This document shows, piece by piece, positions 1 to 11,444 of a DNA stretch of 64,000 bases. The stretch's first letter is position 1. Each line of letters begins with the position of its first letter. The stretch lies in contig BRKX01000004.1 in NCBI GenBank assembly GCA_026008535.1, positions 14,471,501-14,535,500 of the forward strand, in the 5' to 3' direction. This DNA is from Perilla frutescens (taxonomy: Eukaryota; Streptophyta; Magnoliopsida; Lamiales; Lamiaceae). The translations under genes were made by a program, and so were the position numbers. The notes beneath the pieces are model-generated. The model was not told where the DNA came from. It saw nothing but the letters and a program-made list of their open reading frames with translations, and did not search any database.

Positions 1-470
1 CTACAATGTGGGTCCAAAAAAAAAAATTGTACACGGCCCAATTAAATGTACACGGCCAAGGCAGATTTGTACACGGCCAAGGCGGATTTATACACGGCCA
101 AGGCGGATTTGTACACGACCAAATTAATTGTACACGGCCAATACGAATTTGTACACGGCCAAGGCAGATTTATACACGGCCAAGGCGGATTTGTACACGG
201 CCAAATTAATTGTACACAGCCAAGACGAATTTGTATACGGCCAAGGCTCCACCAAAGTTAGTACACGGCGAAATCAATTAAAAAAAATAATAGTTTTACA
301 CGGCCAAATTAATTAAAAAAACTTAACATTTGTACACGACCAAATTAGTACACGACCGTGTACTATATCCATGAAATCTATACACGACCAAATTTGTACA
401 CGGCGGTGTAATTTAATATTTTACACGGTCATTTGTACACGGCCGTTTATATTTTTTTTTTAATTTATTT
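1..470. repeat. Minisatellite block, about 21-bp unit (GTACACGGCC type)
   Basis: A unit close to GTACACGGCCAAGGCGGATTT is repeated head to tail with substitutions. Later copies are separated by AATTAATT spacers and become irregular. Because the 21-bp unit is divisible by three, all three plus frames stay open here and read as short peptide repeats, which are artefacts and not genes. The same core occurs in reverse orientation at 885-1080, so the two blocks look like the arms of one foldback-like element with an AT-rich middle. Its left end may lie outside the window. Confidence 0.8.
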
Positions 471-884
471 CATATTTTCAATTCAATGCTTGGTAGTTGG
501 ATTTCAATGTGAAAGTGTGATTTTTTTTAATTTATTTCATATTTTCAATTCAATTATGATATAACTACTTTTTGGATTAACTTTCATATTTAATCTTTCA
601 AATAATTTTCAGTCGATACTTAATATTTATTAATTAGGTTTTTAATTTAACCTTAGCGTGTGAGAGGTTGAGCTAAAACGTTCATTAAATTTTTAAATTC
701 TCTTAAATTGGTGAAGATTTATTTCTTAAATTGCTTATTCACGGGCTAAATTAAGAGTTGCATGGACGTCGACGGGGCGCGTCGGCGTCGGCACAACGTC
801 TCCGTTCGTTGGTTGCCCTCTCTATCGTGGTCAGTTCAACACGAGGATGCCGCCGTCAACGAATTTGAATCGAGCTATGTACAC

Positions 885-1080
885 ATTTGAAGGGGCCGTG
901 TACAATTTTGGGAGCAAAGCCGTGTATAATTTTTGGGAGGAGGCCGTGTATAATTTTTGGGGGAAAGTTGGAAGGAGGCCGTGTATAATTTTTAGGGGAA
1001 AGCCGTGTAGACTTTTTATGAGGAGGCCGTGTATATTTCTTTGGAGAAAAGCCGTGTATAATGTTTGTGGGAGTGTACAA
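885..1080. repeat. Opposed minisatellite block (GGCCGTGTATAATTTTTGG type)
   Basis: Six or seven copies of a unit beginning GCCGTGTA(T/C)A are followed by T-rich and G-rich stretches. GGCCGTGTAC is the reverse complement of the core of the 1-470 block, so this is the inverted partner arm. The open frames across it on both strands are repeat artefacts. Confidence 0.7.
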
Positions 1081-1680
1081 TCAATCTCTGATTATTTAGT
1101 CAGCCCAGCCCACAATTTATTAAGGGTAATATGGGTATTGGAAATTTATTTGGTTAGAAAAGAATAGTCTGCAGTATTTGGTTAGAAAAGAATTTTACAA
1201 GTTAAAATTGGTTAGAAACATACATTCACACAAATATCTTTTTCATATAGTCATAATGGTCTTAAAAAATCTATATATGCAATGACTGCGTGTGTGCTGC
1301 ACGCGAAATTATATTTGATGAAAATATTTATTTATTTATTTTGTAAAATTTTACAATAAATTGGGGGATTTTACACCATAATTAAATTGAGTGATTTTTT
1401 TTCATTTTTAGGAAAATAGGAGGGGATTATTTGCATTTTACCTTTTTTTTTAGGAGTTTTTGTTTGGGTCTTACGTGGTGCTAGTATGACAGAGACGTGC
1501 ATTTCATCCATGCTTTTGTGAATTTTACTTTAAATTATTTGAATTTGAGTAAATTAGGACAAAAATGGGAGTAAGGATTGTGCATGTTAGGCCATGAAGT
1601 TTGAGATGTACGTGTCGCAAGGCATGAACAATTATGGACATCTGTACCCTGTCCAAACACAAGCCCCCTCTAGTTTCACC
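1081..1680. other. Gene-free AT-rich spacer
   Basis: No recognisable coding frame or repeat family is seen. The distal part is presumably upstream regulatory DNA of the first defensin gene. Confidence 0.5.
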
Positions 1681-1682
1681 TG

Positions 1683-1741
1683 TATATAGTGCTGTATGCA
1701 TGTATATACAACTCCCAAAAGAGAGAGAGAGAGAGAGAGAG
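1683..1741 (+). promoter_or_regulatory. TATA-like box and GA-repeat leader of defensin gene 1
   Basis: TATATAG at 1683-1689 lies about 80 bases before the start codon. A run of about ten GA dinucleotides ends at 1741, inside the presumed 5' leader. Both are typical of plant pol II promoters, but the transcription start is inferred only. Confidence 0.45.
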
Positions 1742-1766
1742 CGCAATATATATAATTATCATATAT

Positions 1767-2118
1767 ATGAATATGGGGAAAATTGGGCGTTCTAGTACTG
1801 CGTCCGCTACTGCAATTGCATGCCTTGTTTTAGTGATTGTGCTGCTGTTCTCGGCAACTGGTAAGTTGAAGTATACATGTAAATTAATAAAATGACATAT
1901 AATGAATTATGATTAAATGAGTAAAATTAAAAATTTTGACGACAGGAGCGGCAGCATCAGTGGCGGAGGAGAAGAGGAGCTGCCAGTCGCAGAGCCATAA
2001 ATTCAAAGGGAAATGCTTAAGCGACACCAACTGTGGCTCCGTTTGCAAAACTGAGGGCTTCCCCGGTGGCAAGTGCCGCGGCTTCCGCCAGCGCTGTTTC
2101 TGCACCAGGAACTGTTGA
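1767..2118 (+). CDS. Plant defensin precursor (gamma-thionin family), copy 1
   Basis: Secreted cysteine-rich defence peptide. Exon 1 is 1767-1860 and exon 2 is 1946-2118; the intron has GTAAG and ACAG borders and is phase 1. Exon 1 encodes a positively charged start and a hydrophobic signal segment (ACLVLVIVLLFSATG). Exon 2 gives a short acidic stretch and then the mature domain starting near RSC. Eight cysteines have spacing C-X10-C-X5-C-X3-C-X9-C-X6-C-X-C-X3-C, the CS-alpha-beta defensin pattern, with the GXC motif before cysteine 5 and a conserved Glu before Gly-Phe. The stop directly follows the last cysteine, so there is no C-terminal propeptide. A second in-frame ATG at 1773 could also be the start. 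Family members mostly inhibit fungi; the specific target is unknown. It is the first of three tandem copies. Confidence 0.9.
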
Positions 2119-2490
2119 TTAATTCATATTTTGTTTACTACTAATAATTAATAATTAAATAATTAATAAATGTAATCTCAATTTCCAGTTCACTCTATCT
2201 GATTATGTAACAAATAAATATTACTCTTGGAATACTTTATATGCATGCAGGTCATATATCCATCTAATATTTTGTATCTGTAAATTTCAATAAATTCCAA
2301 GGCTGCTGCTGTGGCTACCATATCTGGGCGAGTTAACTTAATTGTTTGTTATTCGAGTTGAGTGCACAATGGCTTTTAATTTAATATCTAAATACGATAA
2401 CGGGAATTGAAGTGGTTGTGAATGCAAATTTTCCTCCACTGAAAATAAGGCATGAAATGGAATTTAGTACTATTTTCGATCTCCAAAATA
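2119..2490. other. Spacer between defensin copies 1 and 2
   Basis: AT-rich, with AATAAA-like motifs soon after the copy 1 stop. No other gene is seen. Confidence 0.5.
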
Positions 2491-2492
2491 TG

Positions 2493-2505
2493 TATATATA
2501 AAAAG
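2493..2505 (+). promoter_or_regulatory. TATA box of defensin gene 2
   Basis: TATATATAAAAAG lies about 50 bases upstream of the ATG at 2551, a good match to a plant TATA box and correctly placed for a short leader. Confidence 0.6.
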
Positions 2506-2550
2506 CCAATTCATCCACGCAGATTACATATCATTCTCACATCGACTCAA

Positions 2551-3010
2551 ATGGCCAACCAATTCTCAACTTTCTCGCTGTTACTTCTTTTCCTCTTGGC
2601 TTTTCGTAAGTATTAATTAATTTCAGGAGTTTTTTTTTTTATTACATTTACATCTCGTCTTTCACCGCTACAATTACCATTGGATTGTTCAATTATATCA
2701 ATTTATGACTATACAAGAACAAGATAAATAATTTTATATACATATAATTGGTGTGATTGCAGAGGAGATGATGCCGAGTGAGGCTGCTATGTGCTCGGCG
2801 CCGAGCAGGCTGTTCACCGGAGTCTGCTTGAGCCGCAGCAACTGCGCCGCTATTTGTGAGAAAGAGGGATTCTTGTATGGAGTCTGCAAACGCCTCAAAT
2901 GTGTGTGCACAAAAGATTGTAATAATGGCGGCGGCGGCGATGGAGGTGGTGAGGGGCCGCCGGACCAAGGCGGCGATGGAGGTGGTGAGCAGCCTCCTGT
3001 TCTGTTCTAA
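2551..3010 (+). CDS. Plant defensin-like precursor with Gly-rich acidic C-terminal tail, copy 2
   Basis: Exon 1 is 2551-2605, encoding a short signal peptide with a Leu-rich core. Exon 2 is 2763-3010. The intron is phase 1 with GTAAG and TGCAG borders, the same architecture as copy 1. The mature domain has eight cysteines spaced C-X10-C-X5-C-X3-C-X9-C-X4-C-X-C-X3-C and ends at TKDC. About 29 residues follow the last cysteine: Gly-rich, with Asp/Glu and Pro-Pro pairs, and a hydrophobic end (PPVLF). Class II plant defensins carry an acidic C-terminal propeptide for vacuolar sorting, and this tail occupies the same place. Its glycine richness is unusual, so processing is uncertain. The signal peptide is short and the junction sequence (AFQEMMPSEAAMC) leaves the cleavage site unclear. 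Confidence 0.85.
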
Positions 3011-3738
3011 ACCGGAAATACTTGATCGAGCCTTAGCTACTCAACCACTAGCTTTCTGATCAAGTTTTAAGACTTGCTCAATATAATTATGTCACCCCAC
3101 ATGTCTAAAATTATTATTCTTTGATGATAAAATTATATTTCGTGTGTAATAATCTGTTACTTAATTTGACAATACAATTATGTCGTGTGCATTTGATGTT
3201 CAAACTTGACGTATGTAACTGAGATTATTGAAATCTCTCTGTGCATCTGGTGGTGAGATGTGACAATTTCATACTGTATACATGTCTAAACTTACTCACA
3301 TAATTGAGTCTAGTTAATAATTGCACAATTAACAATTAAGTAAATTGTAAAACATACAAATATAGAAGAAAGGGAAAAAAAAAAAGAGAAATCGTATCGA
3401 TGAAATGAGTTGAATGAATAATTTCCTTGAACGCATGCAATAAATGAAACAGATAATAAACATAGAAGGCAATAAAAGTAGCTAGGCAGAAGGTTGTGGG
3501 TGGGTGTTTGGTAGAAAAAAAAAAGTTGATGAGCTTCGGATCGATTTTGTTAAAGTGAAAAAAGTAATAGGTAAGGTTGATTTTAGAGGGTAAACATAAA
3601 AATGAAAGGGAAGCAGATTAGAACAAAACAGCCACTTTTTTGACAATTGAGACAGAGCATTAACAATGAATTGCTGTGCATACATATTGAGGAAATAGAA
3701 AAACTCGTGAATAATTAATATGATAAAGTACTAGAGTA
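3011..3738. other. Spacer between defensin copies 2 and 3
   Basis: AT-rich, with homopurine runs near 3360-3390. No gene is seen. A TATA-like TTATATAAGG at 3739-3748 lies about 140 bases before the ATG of copy 3. Confidence 0.5.
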
Positions 3739-3889
3739 TTATATAAGGTAGCAGAGGAGAGGACCAAAATCCATTATAGCATATATATGTGTGTGTTAGT
3801 GAGTACAAGTAAAAGAGGCAAATAAATATATATACTGTACATCATTCTTATTACGTACGTGGGAATTAATTAAATCCGAAATTTGTTAC

Positions 3890-4198
3890 ATGGCGAGGCC
3901 TAGGATGCTGTCGGGGCTACTGCTTCTGCTGCATCTTCTCATCTCGCGTAAGCCACATGAATTATATATTATGTATTTGCATTTGAAATTTGAATAGAAG
4001 AACACATACATTATAAATTATGAGTATTAGTAAAAGTAATAAAAAAAAGGGATGGGGTTTTGCAGAGAATATTGTTATTGCAAAGGAGTACTAATGCGAT
4101 GCATCTGTTACAAAGACTGTAAAGGAGCCTCTCCAAAGGCAAAGCCCCCTCCACCCCAAAAACCAGTCATCCAGGTGGTTGTCCAAAACCTCCTGTAA
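3890..4198 (+). pseudogene. Defensin-like copy 3, broken (exon 2 truncated and out of frame)
   Basis: An exon 1 like those of copies 1 and 2 is present at 3890-3947 (MARPRM followed by a Leu-rich core, ending in phase 1 at GTAAG). The presumed acceptor is TTTTGCAG at 4065. Read in phase, the following exon hits a stop after a few codons. In another frame the defensin C-terminal half is visible: CKGVLMRCICYKDC, then a Lys/Pro-rich tail ending VVVQNLL and a TAA at 4196-4198. Cysteines 1 to 4 are missing, so a deletion at the start of exon 2 removed half of the domain and shifted the frame. An alternative splice site could restore the frame, but not a full defensin. Confidence 0.75.
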
Positions 4199-4498
4199 AA
4201 TGAAAATCATAGCTAGCTAGCTAGGGCAATACCTTTAATTGCATGCAATGCATGCATCAACAAAGGTGCTCATAATAATAATAATAATAATATCATGTGC
4301 ATCTTCTTCTTCTTGATGTGTTTATCGAAAGAGTTAATTGGCATCTAATTAAGCCGCGCATGGTTGGTCGATTATGTGGAGACATTAAAATTTCCGATCC
4401 ACACATTCATTATTCATACAAGATGAAGTTCATATAAACAACTTGATTAATTTACTTGCGTATAAATAATCAAATTAAGATTCACACACCGAGGGAAA
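4199..4498. other. AT-rich spacer
   Basis: Downstream of defensin copy 3. Contains a short AAT run near 4274-4291 and nothing else recognised. Confidence 0.4.
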
Positions 4499-4762
4499 TA
4501 GGGGTGTGCAAATGGTTGATACGGTGCAAAATTCAGCCAAACTAACAAAATCAAATAAAAAATTTCTTAAAAAAATTCAAACCGAATCAACAAAAATAAT
4601 ATATGTAACTGAACCAAATCAAACCATAATTCTTTGGTTAGTTTGGTTTTGGTCTTGGTTTAACCGAATTTTCAATGATTATTTTTATTTTTCCGAAATA
4701 ATTATATCTAAAGAAAATAAGATGCACTTAATAAATAACAAACGATATATTAAATAATTAAA
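4499..4762 (+). mobile_element. Left half of a short hAT-like element
   Basis: Begins TAGGGGTGTGCAAA at 4499, followed by the AACCGAA/AACCAAA-rich sequence common in non-autonomous plant hAT-like repeats. The matching right half is at 12884-13174 and ends in the degenerate inverted repeat TTTGCGCGGTCCTA (10 of 14 positions match). Flanks GAGGGAAA (4491-4498) and GATGGAAA (13175-13182) agree at 7 of 8 positions, as expected for an 8-bp hAT target duplication. The two halves total about 555 bp and are separated by the Helitron-like insertion. Confidence 0.65.
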
Positions 4763-4779
4763 TCTACTACTATATAAAA

Positions 4780-6950
4780 AGAGCCATATTTTATCATTCA
4801 TTCATTACTTTAATTTAAGGGTAATATTGTAATATATTTTATATATTTAATTTTTTTGAAAGGCAATGATCTTATATATATTTATTTTTTTTAAAAGGTA
4901 ATGATCTTATATACTATGTATTACCAAAAATATATATATTATAATATACTATATTGCTTTACATATTAAACAAATGATAAATTCTACATCACAATTTGTT
5001 ATTTGAATCCAACAAAGAAATAATTAAAAAAATTCTTCTTCATCGACATAAAAAAAAATCAGCTGGATTTTAACTTTTGATAATTTCATGTAAGATTTTG
5101 TTATTTAGTTTTTTCATTTTTTTATTCTTCAATATAAACTTAATGCATGTTATCTTTCTCTCAAATTTTCTTTTTCATGTAATCCACATAAAATCATATT
5201 TCATTTATTTTTTAACAATATTCAATTTTATTTCACCTTTTTAGACCCGTAAGGTTTTCCGAAACAATCATTAAGGATTTAAAATATATAATATTTTTAT
5301 TTGATCAATGAATTTGAGTTATATTCAATATTTATGATTAATAACTAAGTAAAACATAAAAAAAGGCAACAATACAAACAAATAAAAAAATTAACGGAAT
5401 TAATACATCATCAAATAAATTTTAGCTCGTTTTACAATTGCCTTGAAGAAAAATGTTTGTTTAATTTCTCAAATAGTGTCTTCTTCCAAATCTCTTTGTC
5501 ACAAGCTTCCAGTGATAAGAGCAAAACAAAAAATTATGATTAAATACAATATTTACAAAAAATAAATTGGGAAGAAAAATGATAGAATACATCAATAGTT
5601 AGAAATATGTCGTCGCATAGATTGAAATTGATCAGTGAATAGATTAAGGACCACAAAAATGTTGATTGTTGGCAAAGAAAAAATCCGTCGATAGTGAAAT
5701 TTAGAGACATGTTCAAAATTGTTTGTTGTTGAGAGAAAATGGAGAAGAAGAGAGATAGTGATGAAGAACAACGCCTACCTCTTTGCCCTAGAGGCATATC
5801 TTGATTGAAGATGGAATTTTAAAGCAAAATATGAAATTGTATTTTGTTGATATAAATACCCCCACGGCTTCTTGTCGCCATGCCCACCCCCACCCAGATC
5901 CGCCGCCCACCTCCAACGCCCAACTTCAACGCTTCTCGTCGCCATTCCCACCCCCTACCAGATCCACCGCCCACCTCCACCGCTTCTCTCTCATGGAAAA
6001 CCCATTCCACTCTAGTTCTGTCGTCCACCCCTACCGCTTCTCTCCCATCTTCATTCACATTCCTGCACCTGATACGTCGCCCACCCCCACCACTTCTCTT
6101 CCATCCATTTCCATCAGCAAAAAATATCTTGATTTGGAAATTTGAAGAATTTGTTCATAATAGATACTTGGATTAATTTTTCGAATATGTTCATGGCTAA
6201 TTTGAAGAATTTGTTTACTGGGATTAATTTGTTGAATATGTTCATGCTAATTGTAGAATTTGTTCATAATAGATACAGGGATTAAATGTTCATGCTAATT
6301 TGAAGAATTTATTTAATATTATTTTTAATTTTTTTAATTAATTTATTAAACAATGATATTCTAATTTATAAAAGAAAAATATTATATTTAATTTTATTAG
6401 TTATTTTTAATCATATTAATTAATTTAATTAATTAATTTTGATATTTTAAGTTAAATTACGGGTCGGATCCTTAATTAAAAGGGCGGACGGGTCAATTAA
6501 TGGATCAGGGTAAGTATTATTTTAATTTTGAATTTTTTATTTAGAAAATTGATGAAACGACGTCGTTTTATCTAGAGTTAACGGCCCGTCAAAAGGGGCC
6601 TAATAGACCCGAAAAAAAAAAGTTTAAGGGCTCAATTGAGCCAACAAAAGTACAAGGGCCTAGAAGGTCCCCGCCAAAAAGTACAGGGGCCTGCGTGACC
6701 CTTATCCCTATAAATTTATAGGAAGTTCATGAAATTGGAGTTACAATATTTAAGGATTATATAATTTCTTTTGTTAAGATATTTGTGGTGAACAAAATCT
6801 ACTTAAATCTCTAATGATGTGATAGTATTTACAAAAGTTGATGCAATGTATCATATACATCATATAAAAAATTGATAAATAAAAGGTAAAATGTTGAAAA
6901 GATGCATTCATTAACATTGAAAATAGAATACAACACAATTTTATAAAGGT
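4780..6950. other. Helitron interior, AT-rich, no gene recognised
   Basis: Contains a C-rich stretch (about 5875-6110) whose frames read as Pro/His/Thr-rich peptides of low complexity, and a GC-richer patch at 6460-6720 with repeated GGGCC and GACCC words that may be an old transposon fragment. No conserved domain is seen. Confidence 0.4.
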
Positions 6951-9470
6951 TAAAGATAGAATAATGTTCGACAAAATATTGACTACCCACAAGTGCATGG
7001 TGTAGTTGTGTACAATGATGAGTAAGGTCGTATTCCACAGAGACTAATGATTAATTTATGCGTGAGTATTGCAACATCAACTTCCTAACTATTTAGGCAA
7101 CACATCAAAAGATTTGGATTTAATTAACTAATTAAATAAGAAATTAAATAAAGCAAATAAAAGATGAATGGATGAAAATTGAGTATAAATTCAGAGGGAA
7201 AGAAATATTCTAGGGTTTTGATTTCATTGATTTATCCATACAATGTCAATTCAATTATATAATTTATTCACGATTCGACTTTTATTAGGACAATCACTCA
7301 TTTAATTTAAACCTTCTCTCGAAGTGCTTAAACGGTAGATTACATGCTAGAATTAATATGTCCATTCAATTACTAATATGCAACTCCTAAAAGCTCAAAG
7401 GATTTATTGTCCTCACAATTAACCTCAAATCTCTCGATTGTTATTGAATAATGTGCTCTGTGTTCTTGTGTTCAAGTGTTAAAACTCATCTCTCGATTTA
7501 TGAATTAACACAACAAATCATGCTATCATGGTGATCAATCAATCAAGCAAACAAGGCAAAGAACACAAAGAATAAAAGAAGAATCAAAATCATATAATTA
7601 AATATCCATCGTACTTCAAAATCAACTACTATCAAACCCTAGAATACTAGAGAATTAGTTACTCATAATTAAATAAATAGCTAATAACAATCCAAGAGAA
7701 AACATTGTTTGGAATAAAAAACACGATAAAACCCGGAGGATGAATCTTGATCTTGATCTTCGACTTGTTCTTCTCTTGCTCTTTAATCTCTATTTTTAGG
7801 GGAGGAATATGGTGTGTGTTGTTGTGGTTTTTGATGTTATGGTAGGGTTTATGATGTTTAATTTTCGTGCTTGAGAAGATATATATAGTGTAGGAAGTAT
7901 CCTACACTATATATATCTTCACTGTTTTACTTCGTTCTTACTCGTTTCTCGTCTGATTGACCCGATTCTTTTTTAAACGCGTTCCTAACTTGATTTCCTA
8001 TATTTCTAGGGTCTTTCCAAGCTCATTTGATGTTCACACAAAAAATGGCATTAAATCTCTTCACAATGAACAAACACATGGCACTGCACAAAATATAAAA
8101 AACTATGCAAAACTCATCACTTCATGCATGCAATGCCCATCAAATACCACTCAAATGAACCTCAAAACACATACAAAATACGAGGTTATCAACTCCCCCA
8201 AACTTAGAACATTGTTTGTCCCCAAACAAAGAGAAAGAAAATAAGAGTTAAAAGCAAAGCATGAACCAATTAAAACCGAGTGCCTCAAAGACAAATATCA
8301 AAATTTCACATTCAAGCATGATGATCAAAGCATCAATTTAATCCTAGATAAATTCATAAATTCTAGCCTCTAGAAAATGAACCTCACGAATATTAAAGAT
8401 CACTCTTCACTCAAGTGTTTAAAGCTAAGTATATACACTCAAAATCATTCAATACAAGTAATCCACCATAAGCTTGCAAGATATCTATTCTCTCCACCAC
8501 TTAAACATGCTTTAGACAAGAATCAAAAAGGTCTTTCAATATTGTAATGAAGGCTCTTTGGTAAACGTAGGAACATTTAAGCTAAGTGACTAATTCAAAA
8601 GAATTCCATCCCAAAAACCCACTTTTTCAATTCACAACAAGACAACAAAAATCTTCTTCCGCCTTTTAAAACTTCACAACACCACATCAATTATGTTTTT
8701 CTCACCACCCTTTTATGCTTCTTTTTTATATGAACTTTGTTCCTTTTTTTTTCAATACTTAGACTCTTTGAGTCTCTTTTTCTCTTTGTTTTTTTTAGAG
8801 CTTATAAGGGTATCTAGCATATTCAACACAAAACTAACATAATTAGGCCACCATTCCAGCTCCAAAACAATCATTCTCAATCACTTTTAATTTCCCAACT
8901 CAATGTATAACAAAGAAAATCAAGTCTCAAGGCTCAAATGGGCAAACAAAGGATTAAGAATTTATGAAAAAATTAAATCAAGGATAGAATGGCTAGGCAA
9001 AGATGGCCTTTAATCATGTTCAAGTCTTTAGCACGCTAATGTAGTCTCAAGAAAGACAACCAAGCAAGTTCTAGAGATTAACAAGTATAAATGATTACCA
9101 CACAAGAAAGAAATAAGATTGTAAAAGAAAGCAATCTTTCAAGCTCAAAAGCTCACATGGGTAAAATATCAAAATCTAGAGGTAAAAATTTCAGAAATTA
9201 TCGAGATAAAAAATCAACAACTCATATCATGCTCTCATGTAAAATTTTCAATACCAAACACTTATCATAGGCACATAATTGATCCATACTCCATAATTTT
9301 CAAAAGTTAAGACCAATCAAGACCAAAACCACTTCCGACTTAACCTAATAAAGCAATAAACGTGCAAAAATCCTAAAAAAATAAAATAAAAAAATGATCA
9401 AAAATTTTAAGTAAGAAAAACTAATGCAAATGCAATGCAAAAATAAAAATAAAATCTAAGGTAACTACAC
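6950..9470. mobile_element. Non-coding retroelement-like repeat
   Basis: Includes phrases I recall as frequent in plant repeats: CAAGTGCATGGTG and GGTCGTATTCCACAG near 6990-7040, and AACTCCCCCAAACTTAGA near 8190. No domain is encoded. It contains a perfect hairpin at 7875-7920 and adjoins the truncated copia element near 9470. The classification as retroelement-derived rests on resemblance only; ends and target duplications were not found. Confidence 0.35.
7875..7920. repeat. Perfect 21-bp inverted repeat (hairpin)
   Basis: Arms of 21 bases (GAAGATATATATAGTGTAGGA and its exact reverse complement) flank a four-base loop AGTA. The match is perfect over the whole arm, then ends abruptly. Confidence 0.9.
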
Positions 9471-9961
9471 TTTCTCTCTTCATGAACTCGTAAAGTAATT
9501 GCATCCATTACTGAAGAGTATGTTTCCTCATAATCAATTCTTGATCTTTGAGAGAAACCTTGCGCTACGAGTCTTGCTCTATATCTCGTAACTTCATTTT
9601 TCTCGTTTCTCTTTCTAACGAATATCCATCTGTATCCAACAGGGATTTCAGATTCCGGAGTTAGGACTATAGGTCCAAATACTTTCCGGTTATCATAGGA
9701 ATTTAATTCCATTTTCATAGCTCTTTTCCACATTGGCCAATCATTTCTCTGTTTACATTCTGTAACAGATTTCGGTTCAGGATCCTCATTTAAAATTTGA
9801 TGAGCTATGTGAAAGGCGAATATATCATCTACAATGATATGTTCTCTCTCCAGTATCTGATTAGAAGATAAATAATTTATTGAGATCTCATGATTTTCAG
9901 ATACTTGTAATTCTTCAGGAATTACATCACTTTCATTTGATTGATTAATCATTTTTGTCAT
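9470..9961 (-). pseudogene. copia reverse transcriptase, N-terminal fragment
   Basis: Contains WPMWKRAMKMELNS, then IPVGYRWIFVRKRN and RYRARLVAQGFSQR, typical of the start of the copia RT domain (RVT_2), and IDYEETYSSVM. The YVDD catalytic region is absent because homology ends near 9480 and unrelated sequence follows. It is a dead fragment. Confidence 0.85.
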
Positions 9962-10161
9962 TATTGGTTTCCATCTTGCCCCTTTCTTTTTCTAGGCACA
10001 AAATCTTTGGAACCAATTGGTCGACCACATTTTTGACGAATTTTAGACTCATTTGTTGCCAACGCTATTTGTCCTTCAGGGACATCAATTTTCACTGGAG
10101 TATTTGCAGCATGTATGTGAGATTGTGTCACTTTTCTTGTATCTGCAAAAGCATCAGGAAA

Positions 10162-11262
10162 TTAGTTTGCAATCTTTTGCAAATGGATAATCTTTTCAAC
10201 TTCTTTTTCACATTGATTAGTTTGAGAATCAAAATGTGACAAGATTTTCTCATTCCAAGATATTTCCTTATACTTTTCGGGATGTAGATTCGTTCTACCT
10301 AATGTTGGAAATGTCATTTCATCAAAATGACAATCTGCAAAACGTGCAGTAAATAAATCACCCGTTAAAGGTTCAATATACCTTATAATCGAAGGTGAAT
10401 CAAATCCAACATATATCCCAAGCCTTCGTTGGGGACCCATTTTTGTTCGTTGTGGGGATACAATTGGGACTTGAACCGTACAACCAAAAGTTCGTAAGTG
10501 AGAAACATCTGGTTGTCGACCAAAAATAATTTGCATTAGGGAGTATTCATGGTTAGCCGATGGTCTAATACGAACTAATGCTGCCGCATGTAATATGGCA
10601 TGACCCCAAGCAGTAGTTGGGAGTTTTGACTTCATAAGTAACGGTCTAGCAATAAGTTGAAGACGTTTAATAAACGATTCTGCTAAACCATTTTGAGTAT
10701 GGACATGAGCAACTGAATGTTCAATCTCAATTCCAATAGTCATACAATAGTTTTCAAATGCTAGAGACGTAAACTCACTAGCATTATCAAGACGAATTCT
10801 TTTAATTGAATTGTCTGGGAATTGAGGTCGTAATTTTATAATTTGAGCAAGTAGTCTAGCAAATGCTGCATTTCTAGTAGAAAGCAAGCATACATGTGAC
10901 CATCTAGAAAAAGCATCAATCAATACCATAAAGTATTGAAAAGGGCCACACAGTGGATGTATAGGTCCACAAATATCTCCTTGAATTCTCTCTAAGAAAG
11001 ATGGAGATTCAATATTAACCTTCATATATGAAGGTCTAATGACTAACTTGCCTTGCACACAAGCCTCACATGGGAATTCATTTGTCATAAGAATCTTTTG
11101 ATTATTCATGTTGTGCCCATATGAATTATTGATTATTTGGCGCATTATAGTTGCTCCGGGATGTCCAAACCTATCATGCCAAAGCATAAAGCTTTTTGTG
11201 TCATTGAACTTCGGGTTCATGATATGGTTTGTCTCAATTGCCTTTATGAATGTGTAATACAT
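10162..11262 (-). pseudogene. copia GAG-pre-integrase and integrase core
   Basis: 366 codons. The zinc-binding HHCC region begins at HDRFGHPG (about residue 29) and continues to CEACVQGK. The core has the acidic triad: Asp in GDICGP, Asp in IRLDNASEF and Glu in NGLAESF. The C-terminal part shows FGRQPDVSHLRTFGC and a GIYVGFDS motif, both usual in copia integrases. It is not fused to RT in frame, so the polyprotein is broken even though this segment is open. Confidence 0.88.
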
Positions 11263-11444
11263 CCCAGAAGGTAGTATTAATAATTTTTCTTTTGTTTGCT
11301 TATGGCCGGATACAAAAGAATTTATACAAAGATATTCATTTCCACCTTCTGATATAGTCTCGATGTGGTATCCATTATAGCGGATATCCTTGAAACTTAG
11401 TAAGTTTCTTTTGGACTTACTAGAATACAGAGCATTTGTAATAT

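Noticed and set aside
6..316. Three overlapping plus-strand reading frames with repeated short peptides
   Set aside because: They come from a 21-bp tandem repeat without stops in any frame; no start context, domain or codon bias.
5801..6176. Pro/His/Thr-rich open frames on both strands
   Set aside because: Low-complexity C-rich DNA with no conserved motif; overlapping frames are equally open.
9955..10239. Plus-strand frame of 94 codons
   Set aside because: Antisense to the copia integrase/RT junction; no protein resemblance.
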